Source: Streptomyces sp. NBC_01571 (lineage in GTDB: Bacteria > Actinomycetota > Actinomycetes > Streptomycetales > Streptomycetaceae). Taken from it: a stretch of DNA of 64,000 nt. Every line of letters begins with the position of its first letter. Within the stretch, counting starts at the first letter, position 1. The position numbers and the translations under genes were made by a program. Where the stretch lies: the NCBI RefSeq assembly GCF_026339875.1, contig NZ_JAPEPZ010000001.1, forward strand, positions 8,184,001-8,248,000. Reading direction: 5' to 3'. This document shows positions 43,326 through 52,979 of this stretch, piece after piece. The notes under the pieces are model-generated. The model saw only the letters and a list, made by a program, of their open reading frames with translations. It was not told the origin of the DNA and did not search any database.

Positions 43326-44273
43326 ATGAACGGCTCACGCATCGCGGCCGTCGGCCACTACCAGCCCGCCAAGGTCCTCACCAACGAGGACCTGGCGGGC
43401 CTGGTCGACACCAGTGACGAGTGGATCAAGAGCCGGGTGGGCATCCGTACGCGCCACATCGCCGGACCCGACGAACCCGTCGACGAGCTGGCCGGGCACG
43501 CCGCCGCCAAGGCGCTCGCGGCCGCCGGACTGGCGCCCGGCGACATCGACCTGGTGCTGGTCGCCACCTCGACGGCCGTCGACCGTTCCCCGAACATGGC
43601 CGCCCGGGTCGCGCACCGCCTCGGCATCCCGTCTCCCGCGGCGATGGACGTCAACGTGGTCTGCGCGGGCTTCACCCACGCGCTCGCCACGGCCGACCAC
43701 GCCGTGCGCGCGGGGGCCGCGACCCGGGTCCTGGTCATCGGCGCGGACAAGATGTCGGACGTGACGGACTGGACCGACCGCACGACCTGCGTCCTGGTCG
43801 GGGACGGAGCGGGGGCCGCCGTGGTCGAGGCCGCCGCGCCGGGCGACGAGCCGGGGATCGGGCCCGTGCTGTGGGGCTCGGTGCCCGAGATGGGGCACGC
43901 CGTACGCATCGAGGGCACGCCGGCGCGGTTCGCGCAGGAGGGCCAGAGCGTCTACCGCTGGGCGACGACCCGGCTCCCGGCGATCGCCCGGCAGGCCTGC
44001 GAGCGGGCCGGACTCACCCCCGAGGAACTGGCCGGAGTCGTCCTGCACCAGGCGAACCTGCGCATCATCGAACCCCTCGCGCAGAAGATCGGCGCCGTGA
44101 ACGCGGTGGTCGCGCGCGACGTGGTGGACTCCGGGAACACCTCCGCCGCCAGCATCCCGCTCGCCTTGTCGAAGCTCGTCGAACGCGGTGAGATCGGCAC
44201 GGGCGACCCCGTGCTCCTCTTCGGCTTCGGCGGCAACCTGTCCTACGCGGGCCAGGTCGTCCGCTGCCCCTGA
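43326..44273 (+). CDS. Beta-ketoacyl-ACP synthase III (FabH-like)
   Basis: This 315-residue thiolase-fold condensing enzyme has the full FabH triad: Cys113 in DVNVVCAGFTHAL, His241 in VVLHQANLRII and Asn271 in SGNTSAASIPLAL. Also present are DTSDEWIKSRVGIRTRHI at the N-terminus and the C-terminal FGFGGNLSYAGQVV. It condenses an acyl-CoA starter with malonyl-ACP. No fabD, ACP or other fatty-acid genes adjoin, so it is a stand-alone paralogue. A role in starter-unit supply or acyl transfer for a secondary metabolite is possible. The ATG at 43326 follows gagggag. Confidence 0.92.
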   Translation: MNGSRIAAVGHYQPAKVLTNEDLAGLVDTSDEWIKSRVGIRTRHIAGPDEPVDELAGHAAAKALAAAGLAPGDIDLVLVATSTAVDRSPNMAARVAHRLGIPSPAAMDVNVVCAGFTHALATADHAVRAGAATRVLVIGADKMSDVTDWTDRTTCVLVGDGAGAAVVEAAAPGDEPGIGPVLWGSVPEMGHAVRIEGTPARFAQEGQSVYRWATTRLPAIARQACERAGLTPEELAGVVLHQANLRIIEPLAQKIGAVNAVVARDVVDSGNTSAASIPLALSKLVERGEIGTGDPVLLFGFGGNLSYAGQVVRCP

Positions 44274-44346
44274 ACCCCGTGACCTGCGGCGGAGAACCGA
44301 TGTGACGCGCACGACCGCCCCACCCCCTGGCTTTTGTGCGCCGTAG

Positions 44347-44355
44347 ACTGTAGAC
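44347..44355 (+). promoter_or_regulatory. GntR-type site ACTGTAGAC upstream of the GntR gene
   Basis: The word lies in an AT-rich island (44344-44371, GTAGACTGTAGACGAAAGAC) 164 bp upstream of the regulator. It recurs in the FDH operon promoter. It overlaps a plausible -10 (TAGACT), pointing to autoregulation. Downstream, four imperfect copies of GGAGACGTTCC (44418-44480) fill the untranslated leader. Confidence 0.5.
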
Positions 44356-44518
44356 GAAAGACAATTGATACTGGCTTTCCGAAGAATCTGGCTCACCGGA
44401 GACCGCGGTTCCGGCGACGAAGACGTTCCGGCGACGGAGACGCTTCCGAGGCGGAGACGTTCCCTGGACGGAGACGTTCCGGCCGCTGTGTCCACCGCTG
44501 CCCAGGAGGGGGACCGCG

Positions 44519-45193
44519 ATGTTGTCGACAGGACTGCCGCAGGGGGCGGTGCCCAGGCTCGAGCGGCCCGGCCCGCTGCGCGACCGCGTCTACGAGGCGC
44601 TGCTCGAACTCATCACGACACGCGCCCTCCAGCCGGGCCAGCACCTGGTCGAGAGCGAACTCGCCGGGCACCTCGGTGTGTCCCGGCAACCCGTACGCGA
44701 GGCGCTGCAGCGGCTGAACACGGAGGGGTGGGTCGATCTGCGGCCCGCCCAGGGCGCGTTCGTGCACGAGCCGACCGAGGAGGAGGCCGACCAGCTCCTC
44801 ACGGTCCGTACGCTCCTGGAGGCCGAGGCCGCCCGGCTCGCCGCCGCCAACACGGGCTCCGCCGGCATCACCGCCCTGGAGGAGCTGTGCGCCGAGGGCG
44901 AGCGCGCGGTCGCCGCCGACGACGTGGACGGCGCGGTCGCGATCAATGCCCGCTTCCACGCGAAGGTCATGGAACTGGCCGGGAACACGGTCCTCGCCGA
45001 ACTGGCCGCTCAGGTCGACCGCCGGGTGCGCTGGTACTACACACCGGTCGCCCGGCAGCGCGGCGGACAGTCCTGGATCGAGCACCGCGACCTCATCGCC
45101 GCCATCGCCGACCGCGACGAACCCCGCGCCACCCAGGTCATGCGCGACCACACCGAGCACACGCGCAAGACGTACCACGAGCGCGAGAAGTAG
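44519..45193 (+). CDS. GntR/FadR-family (FCD domain) transcriptional regulator
   Basis: This 224-residue regulator has a winged HTH at about 18-80 (LRDRVYEALLELITTRAL, SELAGHLGVSRQPVREALQRL, GWVDLRPAQGAFV). The all-helical FCD ligand domain includes the metal/ligand histidines in NARFHAKVMELAGN and IEHRDLIAAIADRD. FCD members sense carboxylates such as lactate, glycolate or other short acids, which suits a neighbour of formate/oxalate genes. The ATG at 44519 follows aggaggggga. The promoter word is shared with the FDH operon. Confidence 0.9.
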   Translation: MLSTGLPQGAVPRLERPGPLRDRVYEALLELITTRALQPGQHLVESELAGHLGVSRQPVREALQRLNTEGWVDLRPAQGAFVHEPTEEEADQLLTVRTLLEAEAARLAAANTGSAGITALEELCAEGERAVAADDVDGAVAINARFHAKVMELAGNTVLAELAAQVDRRVRWYYTPVARQRGGQSWIEHRDLIAAIADRDEPRATQVMRDHTEHTRKTYHEREK

Positions 45194-45414
45194 CCGGCCC
45201 GCCGACGCCGGTCCGGAACGCCGACGCCCATCGGGAACACGCCCTGAGTTCCACACGTCCCGCTCTTTGTCCTCTCAGTGGAGAAAGTTGACGGCAATCT
45301 CTGCGCGACTTCTTCCCACTCCCGGCAGCCACTGCTACGTTCCCCTCGAAAGCAAGCCACGGCGATGTGGCCAAATCCCGTTGGACACAGGCCGATCGAG
45401 GCGGGGAGGGGCTC

Positions 45415-46605
45415 GTGAGACGTATGACGGCTCGACCCGCGAACGCACACCAGGCACGACTGCTGCGCCTGTTGCGTGACGGCGGCCCCAACTCCCGCGC
45501 CCAGCTCGGCGATCAGGTCGACCTCTCCCGGTCGAAGCTGGCCGTCGAGGTGGAACGACTCCTGGAGACCGGGCTCGTCGTCGCCGACGGACTCGCCGCA
45601 TCCCGCGGCGGCCGCCGCTCCCACAACATCCGGCTCGCCCCTGCGCTGCGCTTCCTCGGCGTCGACATCGGGGCGACCTCGATCGACGTGGCGGTCACCA
45701 ACGCCGAGCTGGAGGTGCTCGGACACCTCAACCAGCCCATGGACGTCCGTGAGGGCCCGGTCGCGGTGTTCGAGCAGGTGCTCGCCATGGCGGCCAAGCT
45801 GAGGTCCTCGGGGCTCGCGGAGGGATTCGACGGCGCCGGGATCGGTGTCCCGGGGCCCGTCCGCTTCCCCGAGGGCGTCCCGGTCGCACCGCCGATCATG
45901 CCGGGCTGGGACGGCTTCCCGGTCCGCGAGGCGCTCAGCCAGGACCTCGGCTGCCCCGTCATGGTCGACAACGACGTGAACCTGATGGCGATGGGGGAGC
46001 AGCACGCGGGCGTCGCACGCTCCGTGGGCGACTTCCTCTGCGTCAAGATCGGTACCGGAATCGGCTGCGGCATCGTCGTCGGCGGAGGGGTCTACCGCGG
46101 GACGACGGGCAGCGCGGGCGACATCGGGCACATCCAGGCGGTGCCGGACGGCCGCCCGTGCGCCTGCGGGAACCGCGGCTGCCTGGAGGCCCACTTCAGC
46201 GGTGCCGCACTCGCCCGGGACGCCACGGACGCAGCCCAGCAGGGGCTCTCGGCGGAACTCGCCGCAAGGCTGGACGCGGCGGGCGCTCTCACCGCCGTCG
46301 ATGTCGCCGCCGCGGCCGCGGCCGGCGACGCCACCGCCCTCGACCTGATCCGTGAGGGCGGCAACCGCACCGGCCAGGTCATCGCCGCTCTCGTCAGCTT
46401 CTTCAATCCGGGCCTGGTGGTGATCGGCGGTGGGGTGACGGGCCTCGGCCACACCCTGCTCGCCGCGATCCGCACCCAGGTCTACCGTCAGTCGCTGCCG
46501 CTCGCGACGGGCAACCTGCCCATCGTCCTCGGGGAGTTGGGCCCTGCCGCCGGAGTCATCGGCGCGGCGCGGCTCATCAGCGATCACCTCTTCTCGCCCG
46601 CGTAA
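45415..46605 (+). CDS. ROK-family transcriptional regulator
   Basis: This 396-residue ROK protein has an N-terminal winged HTH (QARLLRLLRDGGPNSRAQLG, LSRSKLAVEVERLLETGLV) and a sugar-kinase-like domain. Features are LGVDIGATSIDVAVTNAE, the zinc-binding CACGNRGCLEAH, GIGVPGPV and VIGGGVTGLG. GTG 45415 follows ggggagggg; ATG 45424 is a close alternative. It heads the sugar ABC transporter operon at 46745 and should repress it until a sugar or sugar phosphate binds. Confidence 0.92.
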   Translation: MRRMTARPANAHQARLLRLLRDGGPNSRAQLGDQVDLSRSKLAVEVERLLETGLVVADGLAASRGGRRSHNIRLAPALRFLGVDIGATSIDVAVTNAELEVLGHLNQPMDVREGPVAVFEQVLAMAAKLRSSGLAEGFDGAGIGVPGPVRFPEGVPVAPPIMPGWDGFPVREALSQDLGCPVMVDNDVNLMAMGEQHAGVARSVGDFLCVKIGTGIGCGIVVGGGVYRGTTGSAGDIGHIQAVPDGRPCACGNRGCLEAHFSGAALARDATDAAQQGLSAELAARLDAAGALTAVDVAAAAAAGDATALDLIREGGNRTGQVIAALVSFFNPGLVVIGGGVTGLGHTLLAAIRTQVYRQSLPLATGNLPIVLGELGPAAGVIGAARLISDHLFSPA

Positions 46606-46744
46606 CCGCACCCCCAGCCGTACCTGTATCCGCATCCGCGCCACGCGTTCCGCCGCTGCACCGCTCCGGTCCGCCCTGCCCTGCTCTCCGCGCTGCTCCG
46701 CCCTGCCCTGAAACCGGCCCGCACGCCCGCCAAGGGGAACCGTC

Positions 46745-48262
46745 ATGGCACCAGAACCACCGCTGCTCACCATGTCCGGCATCACCAAGTCGTTCCCCGG
46801 CGTCCGCGCCCTCGACGGCGTCGACCTCGACGTACAGGCCGGCGAGGTCCACTGTCTGCTCGGCCAGAACGGGGCCGGCAAGTCCACCCTCATCAAGGTG
46901 CTGGCCGGCGCGCACCAGCCCGACGACGGCACGATCGGCTGGCGCGGCGCACCCGTCGCGCTTCGCTCCCCGATCGCGGCCATGCGCCTCGGCATCGCCA
47001 CCATCTACCAGGAACTCGACCTGGTGGAGGGCCTGTCGGTGGCCGAGAACGTCCACCTCGGACACGAACCCACCTCGGCCGGCTTCGTCGTACGGGGAAA
47101 GGCGGCGCGCGCGTCGACGGCCGCGCTCCTCGAACGGCTCGGACACCCCGAGATCGATCCGGCCCGGCTCGTCGGTGAACTCTCCGCCGCCCAGCGGCAG
47201 ATCGTCTCCATGGCACGGGCGCTGTCCCACGAGGTACGCCTCATCGTCATGGACGAGCCGTCCGCGGCCCTCGACCCCGACGAGGTCGACAACCTCTTCC
47301 GCATCGTCGCCGGCCTCACCGCGGACGGCGTCGCCGTCGTCTACATCTCGCACCGGCTGGAGGAGATCCGGCGCATCGGCGACCGCGTGACCGTGCTCAA
47401 GGACGGGCGGGCGGTGGCGGTCGGACTCCCCGCCAAGTCCACCCCGACCCGCGAGGTCGTCGCGCTGATGACGGGCCGCAACGTGGAGTACGCCTTCCCG
47501 GACCGGCCCACACGGGAGTCCACGGCCGAGCCCGTGCTACGGGTCCGTGGCCTGGCCCGCGCCGGGGAGTTCGCGCCGCTGGACCTCGATCTGCGCCCCG
47601 GCGAGATCGTCGGCCTGGCCGGGCTCGTCGGCTCCGGACGCTCCGAGATCCTGGAGACGATCTACGGCGCGCGCAGACCGACCGCCGGCCAGGTCCATGT
47701 GGACGGACGCCCGTTGCGGCCCGGCAGCGTCCGCGCCGCCGTCCGCGCCGGACTCGGGCTCGCCCCCGAGGAGCGCAAGGCACAGGCCCTGCTGATGCTG
47801 GAGTCCGTCACCCGCAACGTCTCCGTGTCCTCCATGTCCCGCTTCGCCCGCGGGGGCTGGATCGACCGGGGCGCGGAACGGGGAGCGGCGCGGGCGGCGA
47901 CCCGCGAACTGTCGCTGCGCCCCGACAACCCGTCGGTCCCGGTCCGCACACTGTCCGGCGGCAACCAGCAGAAGGCGGTCCTGGCGCGCTGGCTGCTGCG
48001 CGGCTGCCGGGTGCTGCTGCTCGACGAGCCGACCCGCGGTGTCGACGTCGGCGCCCGCGCCGAGCTGTACGCGGTCGTCCGCCGCCTCGCCGAGGAGGGC
48101 CTGGCCGTCCTGCTGGTGTCGAGCGAAGTGCCCGAGGTGCTGGGGCTCGCCGACCGTGTGCTGGTGCTGCGCGAGGGCCGGGTCGTGCACACCGCCCCCG
48201 CCCGGGAGCTCGACGAACACCGTGTACTCGACCTCGTCATGGAAGGAAGTCCGGCATCATGA
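46745..48262 (+). CDS. Sugar ABC transporter ATP-binding protein (RbsA/MglA type)
   Basis: This 505-residue protein has two fused ATPase domains. The first has Walker A GQNGAGKST, signature LSAAQRQ and Walker B LIVMDEPSAAL. The second has the degenerate Walker A GLVGSGRSE usual in this family, then LSGGNQQK and VLLLDEPTRGVDVGARAEL. It energises import of a monosaccharide or polyol. The ATG at 46745 follows aagggga. The stop overlaps the permease ATG by four bases. Confidence 0.95.
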   Translation: MAPEPPLLTMSGITKSFPGVRALDGVDLDVQAGEVHCLLGQNGAGKSTLIKVLAGAHQPDDGTIGWRGAPVALRSPIAAMRLGIATIYQELDLVEGLSVAENVHLGHEPTSAGFVVRGKAARASTAALLERLGHPEIDPARLVGELSAAQRQIVSMARALSHEVRLIVMDEPSAALDPDEVDNLFRIVAGLTADGVAVVYISHRLEEIRRIGDRVTVLKDGRAVAVGLPAKSTPTREVVALMTGRNVEYAFPDRPTRESTAEPVLRVRGLARAGEFAPLDLDLRPGEIVGLAGLVGSGRSEILETIYGARRPTAGQVHVDGRPLRPGSVRAAVRAGLGLAPEERKAQALLMLESVTRNVSVSSMSRFARGGWIDRGAERGAARAATRELSLRPDNPSVPVRTLSGGNQQKAVLARWLLRGCRVLLLDEPTRGVDVGARAELYAVVRRLAEEGLAVLLVSSEVPEVLGLADRVLVLREGRVVHTAPARELDEHRVLDLVMEGSPAS

Positions 48263-49278
48263 CGCAGCCCGTGTCCCCGCCCCGGGACAGCACCGGCAAG
48301 GTGCCACCGATGGGTGAACTGCCCGCCTGGCGCACGCTCGGAGCCCGCGCCGACGTGCGCACCCTCTCGCTCCTCGGCGTGCTCGTCGCCCTGATCGTCA
48401 TCGGCGGGATCACCAAGCCCGACGAGTTCCTCGACACCCGTAACCTCCAACTCGTCCTCACCCAGGCCTCGGTGATCGGCGTGGTCACCGTCGGCATGAC
48501 CTTCGTGATCACCTCGGGCGGCATCGACCTGTCGGTCGGCGCGATCGTCGCGCTCTCCTCGGTGTGGGCGACCACGGTGGCCACCCAGGAGTACGGCTTC
48601 GCGGGCATCCTCTTCACCGCGGTGCTGGTCGGTGTGGGCTGCGGTCTGGTCAACGGTCTGCTCATCGCGTACGGCGGCATGGTGCCGTTCATAGCGACGC
48701 TCGCCATGCTCGCCTCGGCCCGCGGCCTCGCGCTCCAGATCACCGACGGCAGGACCCAGGTCGTCACCGTGGACGGGATCCTGAACCTCGGCGAACGCGA
48801 CTCGTACGTGCTGGGTGTTCCCCCGCTGGTACTGGTCTTCGCCGTCGTCACGGTCATCGGCTGGCTGATCCTCAACCGCACCACCTTCGGCCGCCGCACG
48901 GTCGCGGTCGGCGGCAACGCGGAGGCGGCCCGGCTCGCCGGCATCGACGTACGACGCCAGCGGCTGTATCTCTACCTGCTCTCCGGGCTGTGCTGCGGCA
49001 TAGCCGCCTTCCTGCTGGTCATCCTGTCCGGCTCGGGCCAGAACACCAACGGCAACCTGTACGAACTCGACGCCATCGCGGCCGCGATCATCGGCGGCAC
49101 GCTGCTCAGCGGAGGCCGCGGCACCATCACCGGCTCCGTGCTCGGCGTACTGATCTTCACCACGATCACCAACATCTTCGCGCTGAACAACCTGCAGAGC
49201 GACGTCCAGCAGATCGCCAAGGGCGCGATCATCGTCGCCGCGGTCCTGGTCCAGCGGCGCACCGCAAGCACGACCTGA
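48259..49278 (+). CDS. Sugar ABC transporter permease (RbsC type)
   Basis: This 339-residue permease has about ten hydrophobic segments. Family signatures are VTVGMTFVITSGGIDLSVGA, GLVNGLLIAYGGMVPFIATL and, in the cytoplasmic coupling loop region, AAAIIGGTLLSGGRGTITGS. A single gene implies a homodimeric channel. It is coupled to the ATPase gene by ATGA, and the binding protein follows after 20 bp. Confidence 0.95.
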   Translation: MTQPVSPPRDSTGKVPPMGELPAWRTLGARADVRTLSLLGVLVALIVIGGITKPDEFLDTRNLQLVLTQASVIGVVTVGMTFVITSGGIDLSVGAIVALSSVWATTVATQEYGFAGILFTAVLVGVGCGLVNGLLIAYGGMVPFIATLAMLASARGLALQITDGRTQVVTVDGILNLGERDSYVLGVPPLVLVFAVVTVIGWLILNRTTFGRRTVAVGGNAEAARLAGIDVRRQRLYLYLLSGLCCGIAAFLLVILSGSGQNTNGNLYELDAIAAAIIGGTLLSGGRGTITGSVLGVLIFTTITNIFALNNLQSDVQQIAKGAIIVAAVLVQRRTASTT

Positions 49279-49298
49279 CACGGGAAGGGTTCACCGCC

Positions 49299-50348
49299 AT
49301 GCCAGCACCCACGCACGTCACCAGCCGCCGAGGACTGCTCCTCGGGACCGCCGCCGTCTCGGCCGGCGCGCTCCTGACCGGCTGCACCAGCAACGACACC
49401 AAGGACGAGAAGCCGGCCTCCGACGACCGGCCGGCCGCCGACGACAAGCCCGGCAAGCACGTCACCATCGGCTTCGCCGGCCCGCAGGCCGACCACGGCT
49501 GGCTCAACGCGATCAACGACAACGCGAAGAGCCGCGCGAAGAAGTACTCGGACGTGACCCTGGAGATCACCGAGGGCTCCAACGACACCGCCGCGCAGAT
49601 CGGCCAGATCGAGACACTGATCAACAAGAAGGTCGACGTCCTGGTGGTGCTGCCCGCCGACGGCAAGGCGCTCACCCAGGTCGGACTGAAGGCGATGCGC
49701 GCCGGAATCCCCGTTGTCAACCTCGACCGGATCTTCAACACCCCCCAGGCGTACCGCTGCTGGATCGGCGGCGACAACTACGGCATGGGCCTGAGCGCCG
49801 GTCGCTACATCGGCGAACAGCTCAAGGACAAGCAGGGCGCCCGGGTCATCGAACTGGCCGGGCTCGACAACCTGGAGCTGACCAAGCAGCGCACCCAGGG
49901 CTTCGACGCGGCCCTGAAGAACTACCCGAACATCAAGAAGGTGGCCCGCCAGGCCGCCGAGTTCACCGTGGAGTCCGGTCAGGCCAAGATGTCCCAGCTC
50001 CTCCAGGCCCAGCCGAAGTTCGACGCCCTGTGGAACCACGACGACGACCAGGGAGTGGGCGCGCTGCGCGCGATCGAGCAGGCCGGCCGTGACGACTTCC
50101 TGATGGTGGGCGGCGCGGGCGCGCTCTCCGCCTTCCAGGCCATCGAGGCCGGCAACAGCGTCCTGAAGGCCACCGTCCTGTATCCGCCGACCATGGCGGC
50201 GTCCGCGATCGACCTGGCCCGCGCCCTCGGTCAGGGCAAGGGGGTGGGCGGCCTAGCCGAGTTCGAGATCCCGGCCTCGATCACGCTCTACTCCGCCGTC
50301 GTCGACAAGGACAACGTCGGCCAGTACATGTCCACCGGCTTCAAGTGA
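49299..50348 (+). CDS. Sugar ABC transporter substrate-binding lipoprotein (RbsB-like)
   Basis: This 349-residue periplasmic-binding-fold lipoprotein has an N-terminus with a Tat-like TSRRGLLLG followed by a lipobox LLTGC, so it is probably exported and anchored to the membrane. The mature part has VTIGFAGPQADHGWLNAIND, DTAAQIGQIETLINKKVDVL, GGDNYGMGLSAGRYIGEQL and ALWNHDDDQGVGALRAIEQAG, typical of pentose/hexose or inositol binders. The ATG at 49299 follows gggaaggg. It supplies substrate to the RbsAC complex. Confidence 0.93.
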   Translation: MPAPTHVTSRRGLLLGTAAVSAGALLTGCTSNDTKDEKPASDDRPAADDKPGKHVTIGFAGPQADHGWLNAINDNAKSRAKKYSDVTLEITEGSNDTAAQIGQIETLINKKVDVLVVLPADGKALTQVGLKAMRAGIPVVNLDRIFNTPQAYRCWIGGDNYGMGLSAGRYIGEQLKDKQGARVIELAGLDNLELTKQRTQGFDAALKNYPNIKKVARQAAEFTVESGQAKMSQLLQAQPKFDALWNHDDDQGVGALRAIEQAGRDDFLMVGGAGALSAFQAIEAGNSVLKATVLYPPTMAASAIDLARALGQGKGVGGLAEFEIPASITLYSAVVDKDNVGQYMSTGFK

Positions 50349-50410
50349 TCCGCCACGTCCACAGCCCCCACAGCGTCACGACGACTCACGACGACGAGGA
50401 GGACATCCGC

Positions 50411-51826
50411 ATGGGAGAGCCGCACCAGGGCGAGCCGGCCGGGGCGGAGGCGGCCCGAGTGGATCAGGCCGGGGCGGCGGCACCCGCGGGGGACGCCGCC
50501 GTGCGCGAGGCGGCGGCACCCGCGGGGGAGGCGGCACCGGGGGAGATCCCGGTGCGGGGGACGCCGGCAGGGAGCACCGCGGTACGGGGGTCCGGGGTGC
50601 GGGAGGCGGACAAGCCGGTGCTCGGCGTAGGCATGGTCGGGTACGCGTTCATGGGCGCCGCCCACTCCCAGGGCTGGCGCACGGTGGGCCGCGTCTTCGA
50701 CCTGCCGCGCCGCCCGGTCCTCGCCGCGGTCTGCGGCCGTGACGCGGAAGCCGTCCGCGCCATGGCCGACCGGCACGGCTGGGCGGCGGCCGAGACCGAC
50801 TGGCGCGCGCTGATCGCCCGTGACGACGTCGACCTCGTCGACATCTGCACCCCCGGCGACAGCCACGCCGAGATCGCGCTCGCCGCCCTCGCCGCCGGCA
50901 AGCACGTGCTGTGCGAGAAGCCGCTCGCCAACACGGTCGAGGAGGCGGAGGCGATGACGGCGGCCGCCGAAGCCGCCACCGTCCGCGGCCAGGTGGCCAT
51001 GGTGGGCTTCAACTACCGCCGGCTGCCCGCCACCTCGCTGGCCCGGACCATGGTCACGGAAGGGCGGCTGGGAACCCTGCGGCACGTACGGGTGACGTAC
51101 CTTCAGGACTGGCTGGTGGACCGGGAGTTCCCGCTCACCTGGCGGCTGCGCAGGGAACGCGCGGGGTCGGGCGCGCTCGGCGACCTCGGGGCGCACATCG
51201 TCGACCTCGCCCAGTACCTGGCGGGCGAGCCGGTCGTCGGGGTCTCCGCGCTCACCGAGACCTTCGTACAGCAGCGGCCCCTTCCCGCCGCCGCGTCGAG
51301 CGGACTGTCCGCGGTGCCGGACGCGGCCGGTCTCGGCACCGTCACCGTCGACGACGCCGCCCTCTTCACCGGCCGATTCGCCTCCGGCGCCCTCGCCTCC
51401 TTCGAGGCGTCCCGGTTCGCCACCGGACGCAAGAACGCCCTGCGCATCGAACTCAACGGCGAGCGCGGCTCGTTGGCCTTCGACCTGGAACGGCTCAACG
51501 AACTCTCCTACCACGACCACACCGAGCCCGGCACCCACGCGGGCTTCCGCCGCATCCTCGTCACCGAGCCCGACCATCCCTACCTGGACGCCTGGTGGCC
51601 GCCGGGGCACGGCCTCGGCTACGAACACACCTTCACCCACCAGGCCCACGACCTGGTGCAGGCCGTAGCGGCGGGCCGGCGGTCCGTGCCGTCCTTCGCC
51701 GACGGTCTGCAGGTACAGCGCGTGCTCGCGGCGGTCGAGGAGAGCGCCGAGAAGAACTCCGTCTACACCCCGGTGGCCGTCACACCCGTGACAGTCGCGT
51801 CCCCAGCGGTTCGAGGAGACCTCTAG
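50411..51826 (+). CDS. Gfo/Idh/MocA-family oxidoreductase
   Basis: This 471-residue NAD(P)-dependent sugar or inositol dehydrogenase starts with about 68 residues of repetitive Ala/Pro/Gly/Glu sequence ([20 protein letters not shown]) that is not part of the family fold. The Rossmann domain follows, with [35 protein letters not shown] and the conserved [12 protein letters not shown], then the C-terminal substrate domain with [13 protein letters not shown] and [13 protein letters not shown] (catalytic Asp-x3-His). The ATG at 50411 has a strong gaggagg site. It probably oxidises the sugar imported by the upstream ABC system. Confidence 0.9.
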   Translation: MGEPHQGEPAGAEAARVDQAGAAAPAGDAAVREAAAPAGEAAPGEIPVRGTPAGSTAVRGSGVREADKPVLGVGMVGYAFMGAAHSQGWRTVGRVFDLPRRPVLAAVCGRDAEAVRAMADRHGWAAAETDWRALIARDDVDLVDICTPGDSHAEIALAALAAGKHVLCEKPLANTVEEAEAMTAAAEAATVRGQVAMVGFNYRRLPATSLARTMVTEGRLGTLRHVRVTYLQDWLVDREFPLTWRLRRERAGSGALGDLGAHIVDLAQYLAGEPVVGVSALTETFVQQRPLPAAASSGLSAVPDAAGLGTVTVDDAALFTGRFASGALASFEASRFATGRKNALRIELNGERGSLAFDLERLNELSYHDHTEPGTHAGFRRILVTEPDHPYLDAWWPPGHGLGYEHTFTHQAHDLVQAVAAGRRSVPSFADGLQVQRVLAAVEESAEKNSVYTPVAVTPVTVASPAVRGDL

Positions 51827-51828
51827 CC

Positions 51829-52833
51829 ATGCCGCGCACCTTCACGCTCTTCACCGGCCAGTGGGCCGACCTGCCGCTCGAGGAGGTCTGCCGGCTCGCC
51901 CGCGACTTCGGCTACGACGGGCTCGAACTCGCCTGCTGGGGTGACCACTTCGAGGTCGACAAAGCGCTCACCGACCCCGCCTACGTCGAGTCCCGGCACG
52001 CACTCCTCGACAAGTACGGCCTCAAGTGCTGGGCGATCTCCAACCACCTCGTCGGCCAGGCCGTCTGCGACGCCATCATCGACGAACGCCACCGGGCCAT
52101 CCTGCCCGCCCGCATCTGGGGCGACGGCGAGCCCGAGGGCGTCCGGCAGCGGGCCGCCGCCGAGATCGCCGACACCGCGCGCGCCGCAGCGGCCTTCGGC
52201 GTCGACACCGTCATCGGCTTCACCGGTTCTTCCATCTGGCACCTGGTCGCCATGTTCCCGCCCGCGCCCGAGTCGATGATCGCCCGCGGCTACGAGGACT
52301 TCGCGACGCGCTGGAACCCGATCCTGGACGTCTTCGACGCGCAGGGCGTGCGGTTCGCGCACGAGGTCCACCCCAGTGAGATCGCCTACGACTACTGGAC
52401 CACTCACGAGGCCCTGAAGGCGGTCGACCACCGGCCGGCGTTCGGGCTGAACTTCGACCCCTCGCACTTCGTGTGGCAGGACCTCGACCCGGTCGGCTTC
52501 CTCTACGACTTCCGCGACCGCGTCTACCACGTCGACTGCAAGGAGGCCCGCAAGCGGCTCGACGGACGCAACGGCCGCCTCGGATCGCACCTGCCCTGGG
52601 GCGACCCGCGCCGCGGCTGGGACTTCGTCTCCGCGGGCCACGGCGACGTGCCCTGGGAGGACGTCTTCCGCATGCTGCGCTCCATCGACTACACGGGTCC
52701 CGTCTCGGTCGAGTGGGAGGACGCCGGGATGGACCGGCTCCAGGGCGCACCCGAGGCCCTGACCCGCCTCAAGGCCTACGACTTCGAGCCGCCGTCGGCG
52801 TCCTTCGACGCGGCGTTCGGCGGCAACGACTAG
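51829..52833 (+). CDS. Sugar phosphate isomerase/epimerase (xylose-isomerase-like TIM barrel)
   Basis: This 334-residue AP-endonuclease-2-fold protein has [47 protein letters not shown] (metal Glu and His), [13 protein letters not shown] (metal Asp, His), [11 protein letters not shown] and [12 protein letters not shown] (metal Glu), a complete metal site. It begins 2 bp after the dehydrogenase and probably isomerises its keto-sugar product. Its stop codon TAG begins the short hairpin relic at 52830. Confidence 0.9.
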   Translation: MPRTFTLFTGQWADLPLEEVCRLARDFGYDGLELACWGDHFEVDKALTDPAYVESRHALLDKYGLKCWAISNHLVGQAVCDAIIDERHRAILPARIWGDGEPEGVRQRAAAEIADTARAAAAFGVDTVIGFTGSSIWHLVAMFPPAPESMIARGYEDFATRWNPILDVFDAQGVRFAHEVHPSEIAYDYWTTHEALKAVDHRPAFGLNFDPSHFVWQDLDPVGFLYDFRDRVYHVDCKEARKRLDGRNGRLGSHLPWGDPRRGWDFVSAGHGDVPWEDVFRMLRSIDYTGPVSVEWEDAGMDRLQGAPEALTRLKAYDFEPPSASFDAAFGGND

Positions 52834-52884
52834 AGCCGCAGGCGGCGTTCGCCCCGACGGGCGAACCCTGCCCGCCGCGGCACC
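52830..52884. repeat. Short relic of the hairpin element family
   Basis: CTAG at the isomerase stop is followed by AGCCGCAGGCGGC, GTTCGCCC (52847-52854), four bases and GGGCGAAC (52859-52866), then GCCCGCCGCGGCA. These are the arm sequences of the 16894 element brought together with the interior missing. It forms a compact hairpin and can act as a terminator. The 96 bp up to the next GTG hold only its ribosome site. Confidence 0.55.
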
Positions 52885-52979
52885 GGACCGCGGCGCACGG
52901 TTCACATGCTTCCGGGGTGACGGCGCACCCCGGCGTACCGCACCCGCCCGTACGACCAGCCCCTTCATGGAGGCATTTC

